A stretch of 64,000 nucleotides of DNA, from the NCBI RefSeq assembly GCF_943737005.1, contig NZ_CALSFU010000004.1, positions 1 to 64,000 on the forward strand, written 5' to 3'. Under the pieces are notes generated by a model that made no database searches, was not told the origin of the DNA, and was given only the letters and a program-made list of their open reading frames with translations. Positions 54,096 through 62,887 of the stretch are shown here, piece by piece; the stretch's first letter is position 1, and each line of letters starts with the position of its first letter. The position numbers and the translations under genes are program-made. The stretch comes from Achromobacter sp. Marseille-Q4962 (GTDB taxonomy: Bacteria > Pseudomonadota > Gammaproteobacteria > Burkholderiales > Burkholderiaceae_B).

Positions 54096-55781
54096 ATGCT
54101 CCCCGAGCAACAGAAACAACTTATTTCCCTGATCCAGTCCGCCGTGGCCCAGGCCGTCCCCGACGCCCGGGCCGAGGTGCAGCTCGAGCGCCCCAAGGTC
54201 GCCGCCCACGGCGACGCCGCCACCAACGTGGCCATGCAGCTCGCCAAGCCTGCCCGCCGCAACCCGCGCGAGCTGGCCCAGTCCATCGTGGACGCCCTGA
54301 TGGCCGACGCCCAGGCGCGCGCGCTGGTCGAAAGCGCCGAGGTCGCCGGCCCCGGATTCATCAACCTGCGCCTGACCGCGGCCGCCCGCCAGGCCGTGAT
54401 CGCCGCCGTCGCCGGACAGGGCGAGGCTTTCGGCCGCGCGCCCCGCAACGGCGAGAAGATCCTGGTGGAATTCGTGTCGGCCAACCCCACCGGCCCGCTG
54501 CACGTGGGCCATGCCCGCCAGGCCGCCCTGGGCGACGCGATCTGCCGCCTGTACGACGCCAGCGGCTGGGACGTGACGCGCGAGTTCTACTACAACGACG
54601 CCGGCAACCAGATCAACAACCTGGCCATCAGCGTGCAGGCGCGCGCCCGGGGCCTGTCCACCGATTCCCCCGAATGGCCGGCCGACGGCTACAAGGGCGA
54701 CTACATCGTCGACATCGCACGCGACTTCCAGGCCGGCAAGACCATCCAGGCCAGCGACGGCGAGCCCGTGACGGCCTCCGGCGACATCGACAACCTGGAC
54801 GACATCCGCCGCTTCGCGGTGGCCTACCTGCGCCGCGAGCAGGATCTCGACCTCCAGGCGTTCGGGCTGGCTTTCGACAATTACTATCTGGAAAGCTCGC
54901 TCTACACTTCGGGCCGGGTGGAAGCCACGGTGCAGGCCCTGATCGCCGGCGGCCACACCTATGAAGAGGGCGGCGCGCTCTGGCTGCGCACCACCGAGCT
55001 GGGCACGGGCGACGACAAAGACCGCGTCATGCGCAAAAGCGAGGGCGGCTACACCTATTTCGTGCCGGACGTGGCCTACCACAAGGCCAAATGGGAACGC
55101 GGCTTCCACAAGGCCGTGAACATCCAGGGCAGCGACCACCACGGCACCGTGGCGCGCGTGCGCGCCGGCCTGCAGGCCCTGAACGAAGGCATACCCAAGG
55201 ACTACCCGGCCTACGTGCTGCACAAAATGGTCAAGGTGATGCGCGGCGGCGAAGAGGTGAAGATCTCCAAGCGCGCCGGCAGCTACGTCACCATGCGCGA
55301 CCTGATCGACTGGGTGGGCCGCGACGCGGTGCGCTACTTCCTGATCCAGCGCCGCGCCGACACCGAATTCGTGTTCGACGTGGACCTGGCCCTGTCCAAG
55401 AGCGACGAAAACCCCGTCTACTACATCCAGTACGCCCACGCCCGCATCTGCTCGGTGGTGAACAATGCCGGCGTGCCGGCGGCCGGCATCGCCGCCGCCG
55501 ACCCCTCCCTGCTGACCGCGCCCACCGAATTCGCCCTCATGCAGCGCCTGGCGGAATTCCCCGGCATGGTGGCCCTGGCCGCCCAGGAGCTCTCGCCGCA
55601 CCACGTCGCCTTCTGGCTGCGCGACTGCGCCTCGGATTTCCATGCCTGGTACAACGCCGAGCGCGTGCTGGTCGACGATCCGGCGCTGAAACTGGCGCGC
55701 CTGCGCCTGGCCGCCACCACGCGCCAGGTCCTGGCCAACGGGCTGCAGCTGCTGGGCGTGTCCGCGCCCGAGCGGATGTAA
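54096..55781 (+). CDS. argS: Arginyl-tRNA synthetase
   Basis: A 561-residue class I aminoacyl-tRNA synthetase. An N-terminal Arg-tRNA-synthetase domain (1-90) precedes the HIGH-type motif HVGHARQ near residue 138. A KMSKS-like KISKRAG lies near 391, and an anticodon-binding C-terminal domain ends LGVSAPERM. The ATG at 54096 gives the usual length; the longer open frame upstream is low-complexity. The 236-bp gap upstream (53860-54095) holds a TATGAT that could be a -10, and otherwise only GC-rich sequence. Confidence 0.96.
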   Translation: MLPEQQKQLISLIQSAVAQAVPDARAEVQLERPKVAAHGDAATNVAMQLAKPARRNPRELAQSIVDALMADAQARALVESAEVAGPGFINLRLTAAARQAVIAAVAGQGEAFGRAPRNGEKILVEFVSANPTGPLHVGHARQAALGDAICRLYDASGWDVTREFYYNDAGNQINNLAISVQARARGLSTDSPEWPADGYKGDYIVDIARDFQAGKTIQASDGEPVTASGDIDNLDDIRRFAVAYLRREQDLDLQAFGLAFDNYYLESSLYTSGRVEATVQALIAGGHTYEEGGALWLRTTELGTGDDKDRVMRKSEGGYTYFVPDVAYHKAKWERGFHKAVNIQGSDHHGTVARVRAGLQALNEGIPKDYPAYVLHKMVKVMRGGEEVKISKRAGSYVTMRDLIDWVGRDAVRYFLIQRRADTEFVFDVDLALSKSDENPVYYIQYAHARICSVVNNAGVPAAGIAAADPSLLTAPTEFALMQRLAEFPGMVALAAQELSPHHVAFWLRDCASDFHAWYNAERVLVDDPALKLARLRLAATTRQVLANGLQLLGVSAPERM

Positions 55782-55790
55782 CATCGGGAC

Positions 55791-56516
55791 ATGGCAACCA
55801 AGCAAAAAACCTCCCGGCGCTCCGGCGGCCGACGCTCCGGCGAGAGCGGCAGCACCCTGTACGGAGCGCTCGCCGGCCTGCTGCTCGGGCTCATCGTGGC
55901 GGCGGTGGTGGCGTTCTATGTCACCAAGGCCCCCGTTCCCTTCGTGGACCGCGCCAGCCGCCAGGATTCGGGCGGCAAGCTGCCCGACCCGCGCCAGGCG
56001 CCCGACCCCAACGCCGGACTGTACGGCCGCGACGGCGCGGCGGGCCCGCCGCCCAGCGGCCCCACGGCCACGGCGCCGGCCCCGCTGCCCGGAACCGGGC
56101 CTGCGGCCAACGGCGGCGACGCGCCGGCCGGCAAGACCGACGATCTCGGCGCCCTGATCGCCACGCTGCCCAGCGCTGGCGCGGCCGCCGGGGCGCCGGC
56201 CGCCAACGTGCCGCCCACGCCCATTTCCAAGGCGGCGCCGGCGCCCGCCGTCCCCGCCAAGCCCGCCGCCGCGGCCCCGGCGGCCACGGGCACGTATTAC
56301 CTGCAGGCCGGCGCTTTCCGCGGCCAGGAAGAGGCGGAATCGCTCAAGGCCCGCATCATCCTGCTGGGGCTGCCGGTGGCCGTGCAGCGCGCCACCGTGG
56401 ACGGCAAGCCGCTGAACCGCGTGCGCGTCGGCCCCTTCGCCCGCCTGGACGACATGAACCGGGCACGCGGCAGGCTGGGCGAAAACAAGATCGAAACCGC
56501 CGTGGTGCGCCAATGA
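55791..56516 (+). CDS. SPOR-domain (FtsN-like) membrane protein
   Basis: A 241-residue bitopic protein: a short basic cytoplasmic part, one membrane helix (about 24-46), a long Pro/Ala/Gly-rich periplasmic linker and a C-terminal SPOR domain (about 164-240) with [21 protein letters not shown] and [23 protein letters not shown] domains bind denuded peptidoglycan at the division septum. The architecture equals FtsN, so a division role is likely. It lies 9 bp after argS, as in related genomes. Confidence 0.85.
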   Translation: MATKQKTSRRSGGRRSGESGSTLYGALAGLLLGLIVAAVVAFYVTKAPVPFVDRASRQDSGGKLPDPRQAPDPNAGLYGRDGAAGPPPSGPTATAPAPLPGTGPAANGGDAPAGKTDDLGALIATLPSAGAAAGAPAANVPPTPISKAAPAPAVPAKPAAAAPAATGTYYLQAGAFRGQEEAESLKARIILLGLPVAVQRATVDGKPLNRVRVGPFARLDDMNRARGRLGENKIETAVVRQ

Positions 56517-56592
56517 CGCAGTGCGCCGGCGGGCAGTGAACCAAACCGGCCCGTCCGTGGTCTGTAACGCTTTCATCCAGGAAACCCGCAAC

Positions 56593-57222
56593 ATGCTGTC
56601 GACCAAGCTTCTTCGCCTCCTTGCCGCCGCCGCCCTGACCGCCACGGCGTTCTTCAGCGCCGCCAGCCATGCGCAGGGCGCGCAACAATATGTCGCCATC
56701 AATCCGCCGCTGCCCTCCGACACCCCGGGCAAGATCGAGGTGCTGGAATTCTTCGCCTACACCTGCCCGCACTGCGCCGCGATGGAGCCGCTGGTCGAAG
56801 ACTGGGAAAAGACGGCGCCCCAGGACGTGGTGCTCAAGCGCGTGCCCATCGCCTTCAATGCCGGCATGAAGCCGCTGCAGCAGCTCTACTACACGCTGCA
56901 GGCCCTGGAGCGCCCCGACCTGCACGCCAAGGTTTTCACCGCCATCCACGGCGAACACAAGCGCCTGTTCGACAAGAAGGCCATGGGCGAGTGGATCGCC
57001 ACGCAGGGCGTGGATCGCGCCAAGTTCGATTCCGTGTTCGATTCGTTCAGCGTGCAGACCCAGGTCGAGCGCGCCAACCAGCTCGCCAACGCCTACCGCA
57101 TCGAGGGCACGCCGTCGTTCGCCGTCGGCGGCAAGTTCATGACCTCGCCCGTGATGGCCGGCAACAGCTACGAAGGCGCCCTGAAGGAAGTGAACCGCCT
57201 CATCCCCATGGCCCGCCAGTAG
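56593..57222 (+). CDS. dsbA: Thiol:disulfide interchange protein DsbA
   Basis: A 209-residue periplasmic oxidoreductase that introduces disulfides into exported proteins. It has a signal peptide (1-27, ending ASHA), a thioredoxin fold with the active site CPHC (58-61) in [15 protein letters not shown], the inserted helical domain, and the cis-Pro loop [10 protein letters not shown]. The frame is open upstream, but 56593 begins the signal peptide. Its terminator is apparently split by the insertion sequence. Confidence 0.95.
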   Translation: MLSTKLLRLLAAAALTATAFFSAASHAQGAQQYVAINPPLPSDTPGKIEVLEFFAYTCPHCAAMEPLVEDWEKTAPQDVVLKRVPIAFNAGMKPLQQLYYTLQALERPDLHAKVFTAIHGEHKRLFDKKAMGEWIATQGVDRAKFDSVFDSFSVQTQVERANQLANAYRIEGTPSFAVGGKFMTSPVMAGNSYEGALKEVNRLIPMARQ

Positions 57223-57256
57223 CAAGGCCGACAGCAAGCGCCGGCCGCCGCCGCGA

Positions 57257-57274
57257 AAGCCCCGCAAGGGGCTT
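57257..57274 (+). terminator. dsbA terminator stem lacking its T-tract
   Basis: AAGCCCC (57257-57263) and GGGGCTT (57268-57274) pair around GCAA, 34 bp past dsbA. The expected T-run is missing and AATGAGATGG follows. Six Ts preceded by GGGC reappear at 58354-58363, past the IS element, as if the terminator had been cut at GGGCTT. Confidence 0.65.
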
Positions 57275-57345
57275 AATGAGATGGTCAGCCCGATCCCCAC
57301 GAAGCGGTACGCTGAGTGGGGATTGTTCTTTCTGGGAGACCTCTC

Positions 57346-58236
57346 ATGAACACCGTCACGCTGATTGGTATCGATCTGGGCAAGCATAGCTTCCATCTGC
57401 ACGGGCAGGATGAGGGTCACCAGGCCAAGCTGATCTCGCCCCAGTTTGTGCGCCCCTTTGTGCAGGGCAACAAGAACGACTTCGCCGATGCGCAGGCGAT
57501 CTGCGAAGCCGCCTCGCGTCCAAGCATGCGGTTCGTGAGCGTTCGCAACGAGGCCCAGCAGACCGTCTCGGCGCTGCACCGTGTACGGGAGTCGCTGGTA
57601 CGCGAGCGCATGGGCGTGATCAACCAGCTTCACGCCTTTTTGCTGGAGTTCGGCATCAGCCTACCCCGTGGCCAGGCAATCATCCGGCGCCTGCCGGCGG
57701 TGCTGGCCGAGCATGAGCTGCCGCCCCGGTTGGTGGCACTGCTTGAACGGCTGCAAACCCATTTCAAGTATCTGGACGAGCAAATCGCCCAGATCGAGCG
57801 CGAGTTGTGCCAGCAACTGCGCGAGGATGAACGCAGCCAGCGGCTGCTGGAGATCCCCGGCATCGGGCCGATCACGGCGAGCGTGCTGATGACAGAACTA
57901 GGCGATGCGCAGCAATTCGGTTCGGCACGCCAGTTCGCCGCCTCGGCAGGCCTGGTGCCACGGCAGTACAGCACGGGCGGCAAGCCCACGCTGCTGGGCA
58001 TTAGCAAACGCGGCGACAAAAACCTCAGGCGGCTGCTGGTGCAGGGTGCACGAGCGATCATGCAACGCGTCGAGCAGCGCACGGACCGGCTGGGCATCTG
58101 GGTGCGCGAGCTGCTGGCAAGGCGCCACTCGAACGTGGTGGCCTGTGCGCTGGCCAATAAATTGGCGAGGATAGCCTGGGCCATCCTCGCCAACGGAACG
58201 AACTACCGAAGTCAGCAGGCTGTAGCAGCAGCCTGA
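57346..58236 (+). CDS. IS110-family transposase, internally deleted
   Basis: A 296-residue transposase. The N-terminal RuvC-like part starts with LIGIDLGKHSFHLHG (catalytic Asp). The DFADAQAICEA region supplies the later acidic residues. The C-terminal transposase_20 domain has IPGIGPITASVLMTELGD and GLVPRQYSTGGKPTLLGISKRGD. Family members are about 340 residues. Here HGQDE runs directly into GHQAKLISPQFV, skipping about 45 residues that normally carry the catalytic Glu (MEAC motif). The reading frame is intact but the enzyme is probably inactive. An in-frame ATG at 57316 is unlikely to be used. Confidence 0.88.
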   Translation: MNTVTLIGIDLGKHSFHLHGQDEGHQAKLISPQFVRPFVQGNKNDFADAQAICEAASRPSMRFVSVRNEAQQTVSALHRVRESLVRERMGVINQLHAFLLEFGISLPRGQAIIRRLPAVLAEHELPPRLVALLERLQTHFKYLDEQIAQIERELCQQLREDERSQRLLEIPGIGPITASVLMTELGDAQQFGSARQFAASAGLVPRQYSTGGKPTLLGISKRGDKNLRRLLVQGARAIMQRVEQRTDRLGIWVRELLARRHSNVVACALANKLARIAWAILANGTNYRSQQAVAAA

Positions 58237-58353
58237 GCTTCATCACCGTTTTACGCTGTCACTTCCTGGTTTTGCGACGCGAGTACGTGAAGACATAAAC
58301 GGCTCAACGGCCTGGCAAAAAACCTGGCAAAGAATCCAGCACCTAGATGCTGA
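58237..58353 (+). other. Noncoding right end of the IS110-family element
   Basis: 117 bp between the transposase stop and the inferred right boundary. It is less GC-rich than its surroundings, with a repeated CCTGGCAAA (near 58312 and 58324) and a CAGCA-CCTAGA-TGCTG stem-loop near the end. IS110/IS1111 elements encode guide (bridge/seeker) RNAs in a noncoding end; whether one is made here is unknown. Confidence 0.35.
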
Positions 58354-58359
58354 GGGCTT

Positions 58360-58563
58360 TTTTGAGGTTTGCCGGGCGCGACTCTCATCATGGAGCGGGG
58401 GACCTGTCCCCAACCGACTCCGAATAGATTTGAGCAAGCCCAATTTACGCCAACACGAACTTGCTTGCAAAAATCGGGCTGACCATAGATTCTTTGGGCC
58501 GGCGCTACACTGCCTGCACAACAAGACCCGCCGTCTTCCGGCGGCGCACAGAGGGTGGAGACC
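58360..58563. other. Gap between the IS element and the receptor gene
   Basis: About 200 bp, including the T-run of the reconstructed dsbA terminator and a GGGGAC-CT-GTCCCC hairpin (around 58396-58409). TACACT near 58505 is a weak -10 candidate for the receptor gene. No coding region is supported. Confidence 0.35.
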
Positions 58564-59790
58564 ATGAAGACACACATGCTGCGCAGCCGCGCGGCGCTGG
58601 GCCTGTGCCTGGCGCTGGCCGCATTTTCCGCGTCCGCCAACGACGCCGACGGCGTCAAGATCGGCGTGCTGACCGACATGGCGGGCGTCACGGCCGACGC
58701 CACGGGCAAGGGCTCGGTGGAGGCCGCCCGGCTCGCCATCGAGGAAATGGGCGGCTCGGCGCTGGGCAAGCCCATCACCCTGATCTCGGGCGACCACCAG
58801 CACCGCCCCGACATCGGCAGCGGCATGGCACGCAAATGGTACGACGCCGACGGGGTGGACGTGATCGTGGACGTGCCCAACTCCGCGGTCGCACTGGCCG
58901 TGCAGGGCGTGGCCCGCGAAAAGAAGAAGCTGCTGCTGGTATCCAGCGCGGGCACCACCGCGCTCTCGCAGGCCCAGTGCTCGCCCTACGGCATCCAGTG
59001 GACGTACACCACGTATGCGCTGTCCCGCGGCACCGCGACGGCCGTGGTCAACGAGGGCGGCAAGCGCTGGTTCATCCTCGCGTCCGACTACGCCTTCGGC
59101 AAGCAGCTCGCCGCCGATACGCAGGCGGTGGTGCAGGCGCACGGCGGCGAAGTGGCGGGCACGGTGTACCACCCGCTCAATGCCTCCGATTTCGCGTCCT
59201 TCCTATTGCAGGCGCAGGCTTCCAAGGCGCAGATCATCGCCATCGCGAACGCGGGCGGCGACACGATCTCGGCCATCAAGCAGGCAGCGGAGTTCGGCAT
59301 CGCGGCCGGCGGCCAGAAGCTCGCCGCCATGCTGCTCCTGCTGACCGACGTGCACAGCCTGGGCCTGGCCGTCGCCCAGCACACCTACCTGACCGTGCCG
59401 TCGTACTGGGACATGAACGACGGCACGCGCGCCTTCACCCGCAAGTTCCAGCAGCGCGTGGGGCATCCGCCCACTTTCCTGCAGGCCGGGGTGTACGGCT
59501 CGGTGCGGCACTACCTGCGCGCCGTGCAGGCCGCCGGCACCACGGACGCCGACGCGGTCATGGCGAAAATGAAGTCCCTGCCCATCAACGACCCGTTCAG
59601 CCTGCATGCGCACATCCGCGCGGACGGCCTGGTGGTGCGCGACATGCTGCTCGCCCAGGTGAAGACGCCCGCGCAGTCCACGCAGCCTTGGGATTATTAC
59701 CAGGTCGTGCGCACCATTCCCGGCGACGACCTCGCCTGGCCGCTGTCGCAGAGCGAATGCCCGCTGGTCAGGCAGGGAGGCAGGCCGTGA
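58564..59790 (+). CDS. Branched-chain amino-acid-type periplasmic binding protein
   Basis: A 408-residue Peripla_BP_6 (LivK/UrtA-like) receptor. It has a signal peptide (1-24, ending ASA), then VKIGVLTDMAGVTADATGKGSVEAARLAIEEMGG-type sequence. The ligand-binding region includes DVIVDVPNSAVALAVQGVA, FILASDYAFGKQLAADTQ and GTVYHPLNASDFASFLLQAQAS. No permease or ATPase genes adjoin, so its transporter is elsewhere. It overlaps the hydrolase gene by GTGA, so the two are translationally coupled. GGAG precedes the ATG. Confidence 0.88.
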   Translation: MKTHMLRSRAALGLCLALAAFSASANDADGVKIGVLTDMAGVTADATGKGSVEAARLAIEEMGGSALGKPITLISGDHQHRPDIGSGMARKWYDADGVDVIVDVPNSAVALAVQGVAREKKKLLLVSSAGTTALSQAQCSPYGIQWTYTTYALSRGTATAVVNEGGKRWFILASDYAFGKQLAADTQAVVQAHGGEVAGTVYHPLNASDFASFLLQAQASKAQIIAIANAGGDTISAIKQAAEFGIAAGGQKLAAMLLLLTDVHSLGLAVAQHTYLTVPSYWDMNDGTRAFTRKFQQRVGHPPTFLQAGVYGSVRHYLRAVQAAGTTDADAVMAKMKSLPINDPFSLHAHIRADGLVVRDMLLAQVKTPAQSTQPWDYYQVVRTIPGDDLAWPLSQSECPLVRQGGRP

Positions 59791-60755
59791 GCGGGTCTGC
59801 CCCGACGGACGAGCCCATCGCCCTGGCCGACGTAGGCAGCTTCTATGCGGGTGGCCGGGCGGTGCGCATCGAAGGCGAGCCCGTGCGCGAGATCGCCTTC
59901 ACGCGCGCCGCCTCGCTGTCCTACGACCCCAACGGCCTGTACCGCTTCGAGCAGGCCTACGTGCAATATTTCGTTCCGGCCCGCCTGGCCCAGCCGCTGC
60001 CGCTGGTGCTGCTGCACGACGGCGGCATGACGGGCGCGATGTGGGAGCACACGCCGGACGGCCGCCCCGGCTGGCTGCGGCATTTCCTGCGCCAGGGCCA
60101 TGCCGTGTACGTGGTGGACAACGTGGAGCGCGGCCGTGCCGGCTGGGCGCCGTTCACGCAGGTATGGCCGGACGCGCCCATCATGCGCACCGCCGAGGAA
60201 AGCTGGTCGCTGTTCCGCTTCGGCCGCGCCGAAGACTTCGCCAGCCGCCGCGCCTTCGACGGCCAGCGCTTTCCGGTGGCGGCGTTCGATGCCTTCCTGC
60301 CGCAGGCGGTGCCGCGCTGGCTGGGCAACAACGACGCGGCGCTGCGCGGGTTCTGCGCGGCGCTGGACCGCATCGGACCCTGCCTGGTGCTGGCGCACAG
60401 CCACGGCGGCGAAGTGGCGTTCCGCGCCCTGCACGAAAGGCCGGCGCTGGTGCGCGGCCTGATCGGCATCGAGCCCTCGGGCTTTTCCGAAGCCGTGCAG
60501 GCGGCCGCCGTAACGGACAAGCCCTTCCTGTTCGTGTACGGAGACTACCTGGACGCCACGCCGCTATGGACGCGCCTGGCCGCTTCCGGCGAAGCCTATG
60601 CCGCCGCCCTGGCGGCGCAAGGCGCGCGGGTCGAGATGTGGAAACTCGCCGACATGGGCATCGCCGGCAACTCGCACATGCTGATGATGGACGACAACAG
60701 CGAGGAACTGGCCGCCCGGGTGGGCGGATGGATCATGCGGGCGCGGGCCGCCTGA
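59787..60755 (+). CDS. Alpha/beta hydrolase (esterase-like)
   Basis: A 322-residue alpha/beta hydrolase. It has an oxyanion region LVLLHDGGMTG near residue 75, the nucleophile elbow LAHSHGGE near 204 (AHSHG in place of the usual GxSxG first Gly), and the C-terminal catalytic His in GNSHMLMMDDN. No signal peptide was seen, so it is probably cytoplasmic. It starts with GTG overlapping the receptor stop. Its substrate may be the compound bound by that receptor, most likely an ester or amide; this is inference. Confidence 0.82.
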   Translation: MSGSAPTDEPIALADVGSFYAGGRAVRIEGEPVREIAFTRAASLSYDPNGLYRFEQAYVQYFVPARLAQPLPLVLLHDGGMTGAMWEHTPDGRPGWLRHFLRQGHAVYVVDNVERGRAGWAPFTQVWPDAPIMRTAEESWSLFRFGRAEDFASRRAFDGQRFPVAAFDAFLPQAVPRWLGNNDAALRGFCAALDRIGPCLVLAHSHGGEVAFRALHERPALVRGLIGIEPSGFSEAVQAAAVTDKPFLFVYGDYLDATPLWTRLAASGEAYAAALAAQGARVEMWKLADMGIAGNSHMLMMDDNSEELAARVGGWIMRARAA

Positions 60756-60770
60756 AGCCCGCGCCGCCGG

Positions 60771-61955
60771 TCAGCGCTGCGCTTCGTCCAGCGCGCGGCC
60801 CAGATCCTCGATGAGGTCGTCGGGCGACTCCAGGCCGATGTGCAGCCGCACCAGCGCATTGTCGCCCTCGCCCCAGTAGCGGTGCTTGGCCAGGTCCTTG
60901 GGCGAGACGAGCTGCACCAGGCTTTCGTAGCCGCCCCAGGAAAAGCCGATGCCGAACAGGGTGAGGCCGTCGACGAAGCGGCGCGCCTGCTCCGGGCTCA
61001 GCCGCAATTCCACCGACAGCATGCCGTTGGACCCCAGGCAGTCGCGCTGCCACAGCGCGTGGCCGGGATCCGCGGGCCAGGCCGGATGGAAGATGCGCAC
61101 GGTTTCCGGCCGCGATTGCAGGAACTTGCAGACCTCGAGCGCATGACGCGCGTGCTGCGCCATGCGGATGGGCATGGTGCGCACGCCGCGCAGCGCCAGC
61201 CAGGCATCGTCGGCGCTGATGGCGTAACCCATGGCGTACTGCGTGCGGTTGAGTTTCCTGGCGATGGCCGCGTCGTTGGTGACCACCGCGCCCAGCATCA
61301 GGTCGGAATGCCCGCCCACGTATTTGGTGCCGGCAATGACGGACACCTGCGCGCCCAGCGACAGCGGCCGGTAGATGTAGCCCGAACCCCAGGTGTTGTC
61401 GGTGGCCAGCGCCAGCCCGTGGCTTTGCGCGAAAGCGGCCATGGCGCCCATGTCCAGCATCTCGAAGAGCAGCGAACCGGGCGATTCCACATAGAGCAGG
61501 CGCGTGTCGGGGCGCACCAGCGCCTCCAGGTCGTCGTCCGCGGAAAAGTAGCTGATCTCGATGTTCATGCGCTTGAGCACCGCGTCGTCGAGCTCGCGCA
61601 TGGGGCCGTAGACGCAGTCGGAGATCAGCGCGTGGTCGCCGGCCGAGCACAGGGCCAGCATTACCATCGTCATGGCCGACAGGCCGGAGGGCGCCAGATA
61701 GCAGTGGGTGCCGCCCTCGAGCTGCTTGAACACGTCTTCGAGCGCGGCATGCGTGTCCATGCCCATGCGGCCGTAGGTGATGGCGCGCTCGCCGGCGGCC
61801 TTGCGGCGCTGCGCGGCCTCGAGCGAGGCCAGGTCGCGGAACCGCACGGTGCTCGCGCGCATGGAGGGCAGAGGCACGGGCGCGGCGCCGTTTTCGGGGT
61901 CGAACGGGGCCGTGCCCGCATGCTGAAGAACCGTATCGATATGCTTGTTGTGCAT
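60771..61955 (-). CDS. metC: Cystathionine beta-lyase (Cys/Met metabolism PLP enzyme)
   Basis: A 394-residue PLP enzyme. Cofactor residues: YGRMG (61-65), the Asp in LATDNTWGSG (about 186) and the Schiff-base Lys211 in IAGTKYVGGHSD. The sequence layout and the C-terminal GFSWGGYESLVQ match bacterial MetC, which cleaves cystathionine to homocysteine, pyruvate and ammonia. Other family members such as cystathionine gamma-synthase are possible. It is convergent with the hydrolase gene (15 bp gap). Confidence 0.88.
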   Translation of the reverse strand: MHNKHIDTVLQHAGTAPFDPENGAAPVPLPSMRASTVRFRDLASLEAAQRRKAAGERAITYGRMGMDTHAALEDVFKQLEGGTHCYLAPSGLSAMTMVMLALCSAGDHALISDCVYGPMRELDDAVLKRMNIEISYFSADDDLEALVRPDTRLLYVESPGSLLFEMLDMGAMAAFAQSHGLALATDNTWGSGYIYRPLSLGAQVSVIAGTKYVGGHSDLMLGAVVTNDAAIARKLNRTQYAMGYAISADDAWLALRGVRTMPIRMAQHARHALEVCKFLQSRPETVRIFHPAWPADPGHALWQRDCLGSNGMLSVELRLSPEQARRFVDGLTLFGIGFSWGGYESLVQLVSPKDLAKHRYWGEGDNALVRLHIGLESPDDLIEDLGRALDEAQR

Positions 61956-62049
61956 CGTCAGGAAGTGCTCTCGGGTGAATGTTCCGGCGCCGCGCACGCC
62001 CTGCCGCGCGGCATGCGCCGCCGCCAGGCGTCGGGAAATCGTCGGGAGA

Positions 62050-62781
62050 CTATACCGCGCCCGGGCCCGCGCGCTCCAGGACATGTTCCCCCTGACCGGC
62101 GAACCATCTCACCGCTTCGTCCAGGCCCGCGCGGCGGGTGCGGTAGCGGTTGGCGGGATGCGCGGCGTCGGCATAGCCGAACGAAATGCCGCACACGACG
62201 CGGCGGTCCGCGCCGATGCCCAGCACCTCGCGCAGCGTTTCCGGGTACATGGCCAGCGAGGCCTGCGCCACGGTGGCCACGCCGTTGGCCTGGGCCGCCA
62301 GCATGAAGTTGGCGACGTAGCCGCCGCAGTCGATGGCGCCGTATTCGCCCAGCGCCTCGTCGCTGGTGACGATGGCCGTGTGCGGCGCGTCGAAGAGCGC
62401 GAAATTGCGCAGCTCCTGGCGCCGGTATGCCGCGCGGTCGCCGCGTGCCACGCCCACGGCGTCATAGAGCTGGAACCCGGATTCGCGCCGCCGCGCCAGG
62501 CTGGCGCCGCGGTACTCGCGCGGAAACGGGATGTCGGGCGTGAAGCCCGGCATCGCGGCGCGGCGCAGCAGCGCCTCGCGCAGCCGGCCGGTGCCCTCGC
62601 CCTCGGTGACGACGACCTGCCAGGGCTGGCAGTTGCACCACGACGCGGTGCGCTGCGCCAGCTCCAGAATGCGTTCGATGACCGCGCGCGGCACGGGCCG
62701 CGGCAGAAAGGCGCGGCAGCTGTGACGCTCGCGCAGCCAGGTTTCCAGCTGGGCGTCGGGGCGCGATTGAGAATCCTGCAT
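62050..62781 (-). CDS. Nitroreductase-family flavoprotein
   Basis: A 243-residue FMN-dependent reductase fold. The N-terminal RHSCRAFLPRPVPRAVIERILELAQRTASWCNCQPWQVVVT is the classic FMN-binding start, followed by IDCGGYVANFMLAAQANGVATVAQASLA and VCGISFGYAD near the C-terminus. Substrates are quinones, nitroaromatics or flavins; no closer assignment is possible. It lies 94 bp upstream of metC in the same direction and is divergent from the LysE gene. Confidence 0.9.
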   Translation of the reverse strand: MQDSQSRPDAQLETWLRERHSCRAFLPRPVPRAVIERILELAQRTASWCNCQPWQVVVTEGEGTGRLREALLRRAAMPGFTPDIPFPREYRGASLARRRESGFQLYDAVGVARGDRAAYRRQELRNFALFDAPHTAIVTSDEALGEYGAIDCGGYVANFMLAAQANGVATVAQASLAMYPETLREVLGIGADRRVVCGISFGYADAAHPANRYRTRRAGLDEAVRWFAGQGEHVLERAGPGAV

Positions 62782-62887
62782 GGTCCGTCTCTCCGGGTCG
62801 GCGGCGCAAGGCCGGGGAAATTTCACCGTATCATGCCATCTCGGCCCGGCATGCGCGGGCGGCGACATTCCATTCCAGGCGACATCC

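Larger units (their letters stand above)
57275..58353 (+). mobile_element. IS110-family insertion sequence in the dsbA terminator
   Basis: An element of about 1.08 kb bounded by GGGCTT at 57269-57274 and 58354-58359. It holds one transposase gene, about 71 bp of left-end and 117 bp of right-end noncoding DNA. IS110-type elements do not make staggered-cut duplications but share a short core with their target, which fits the repeated GGGCTT. ATCCCCAC and GTGGGGAT (inside 57292-57328) form an inverted repeat in the left end. The boundaries are inferred from terminator reconstruction. Confidence 0.65.

Noticed and set aside
58311-58333. Direct repeat CCTGGCAAA near the IS right end as a target-site duplication
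   Set aside because: Both copies lie on the same side of the transposase, inside the inferred element, so they cannot be flanking duplications.
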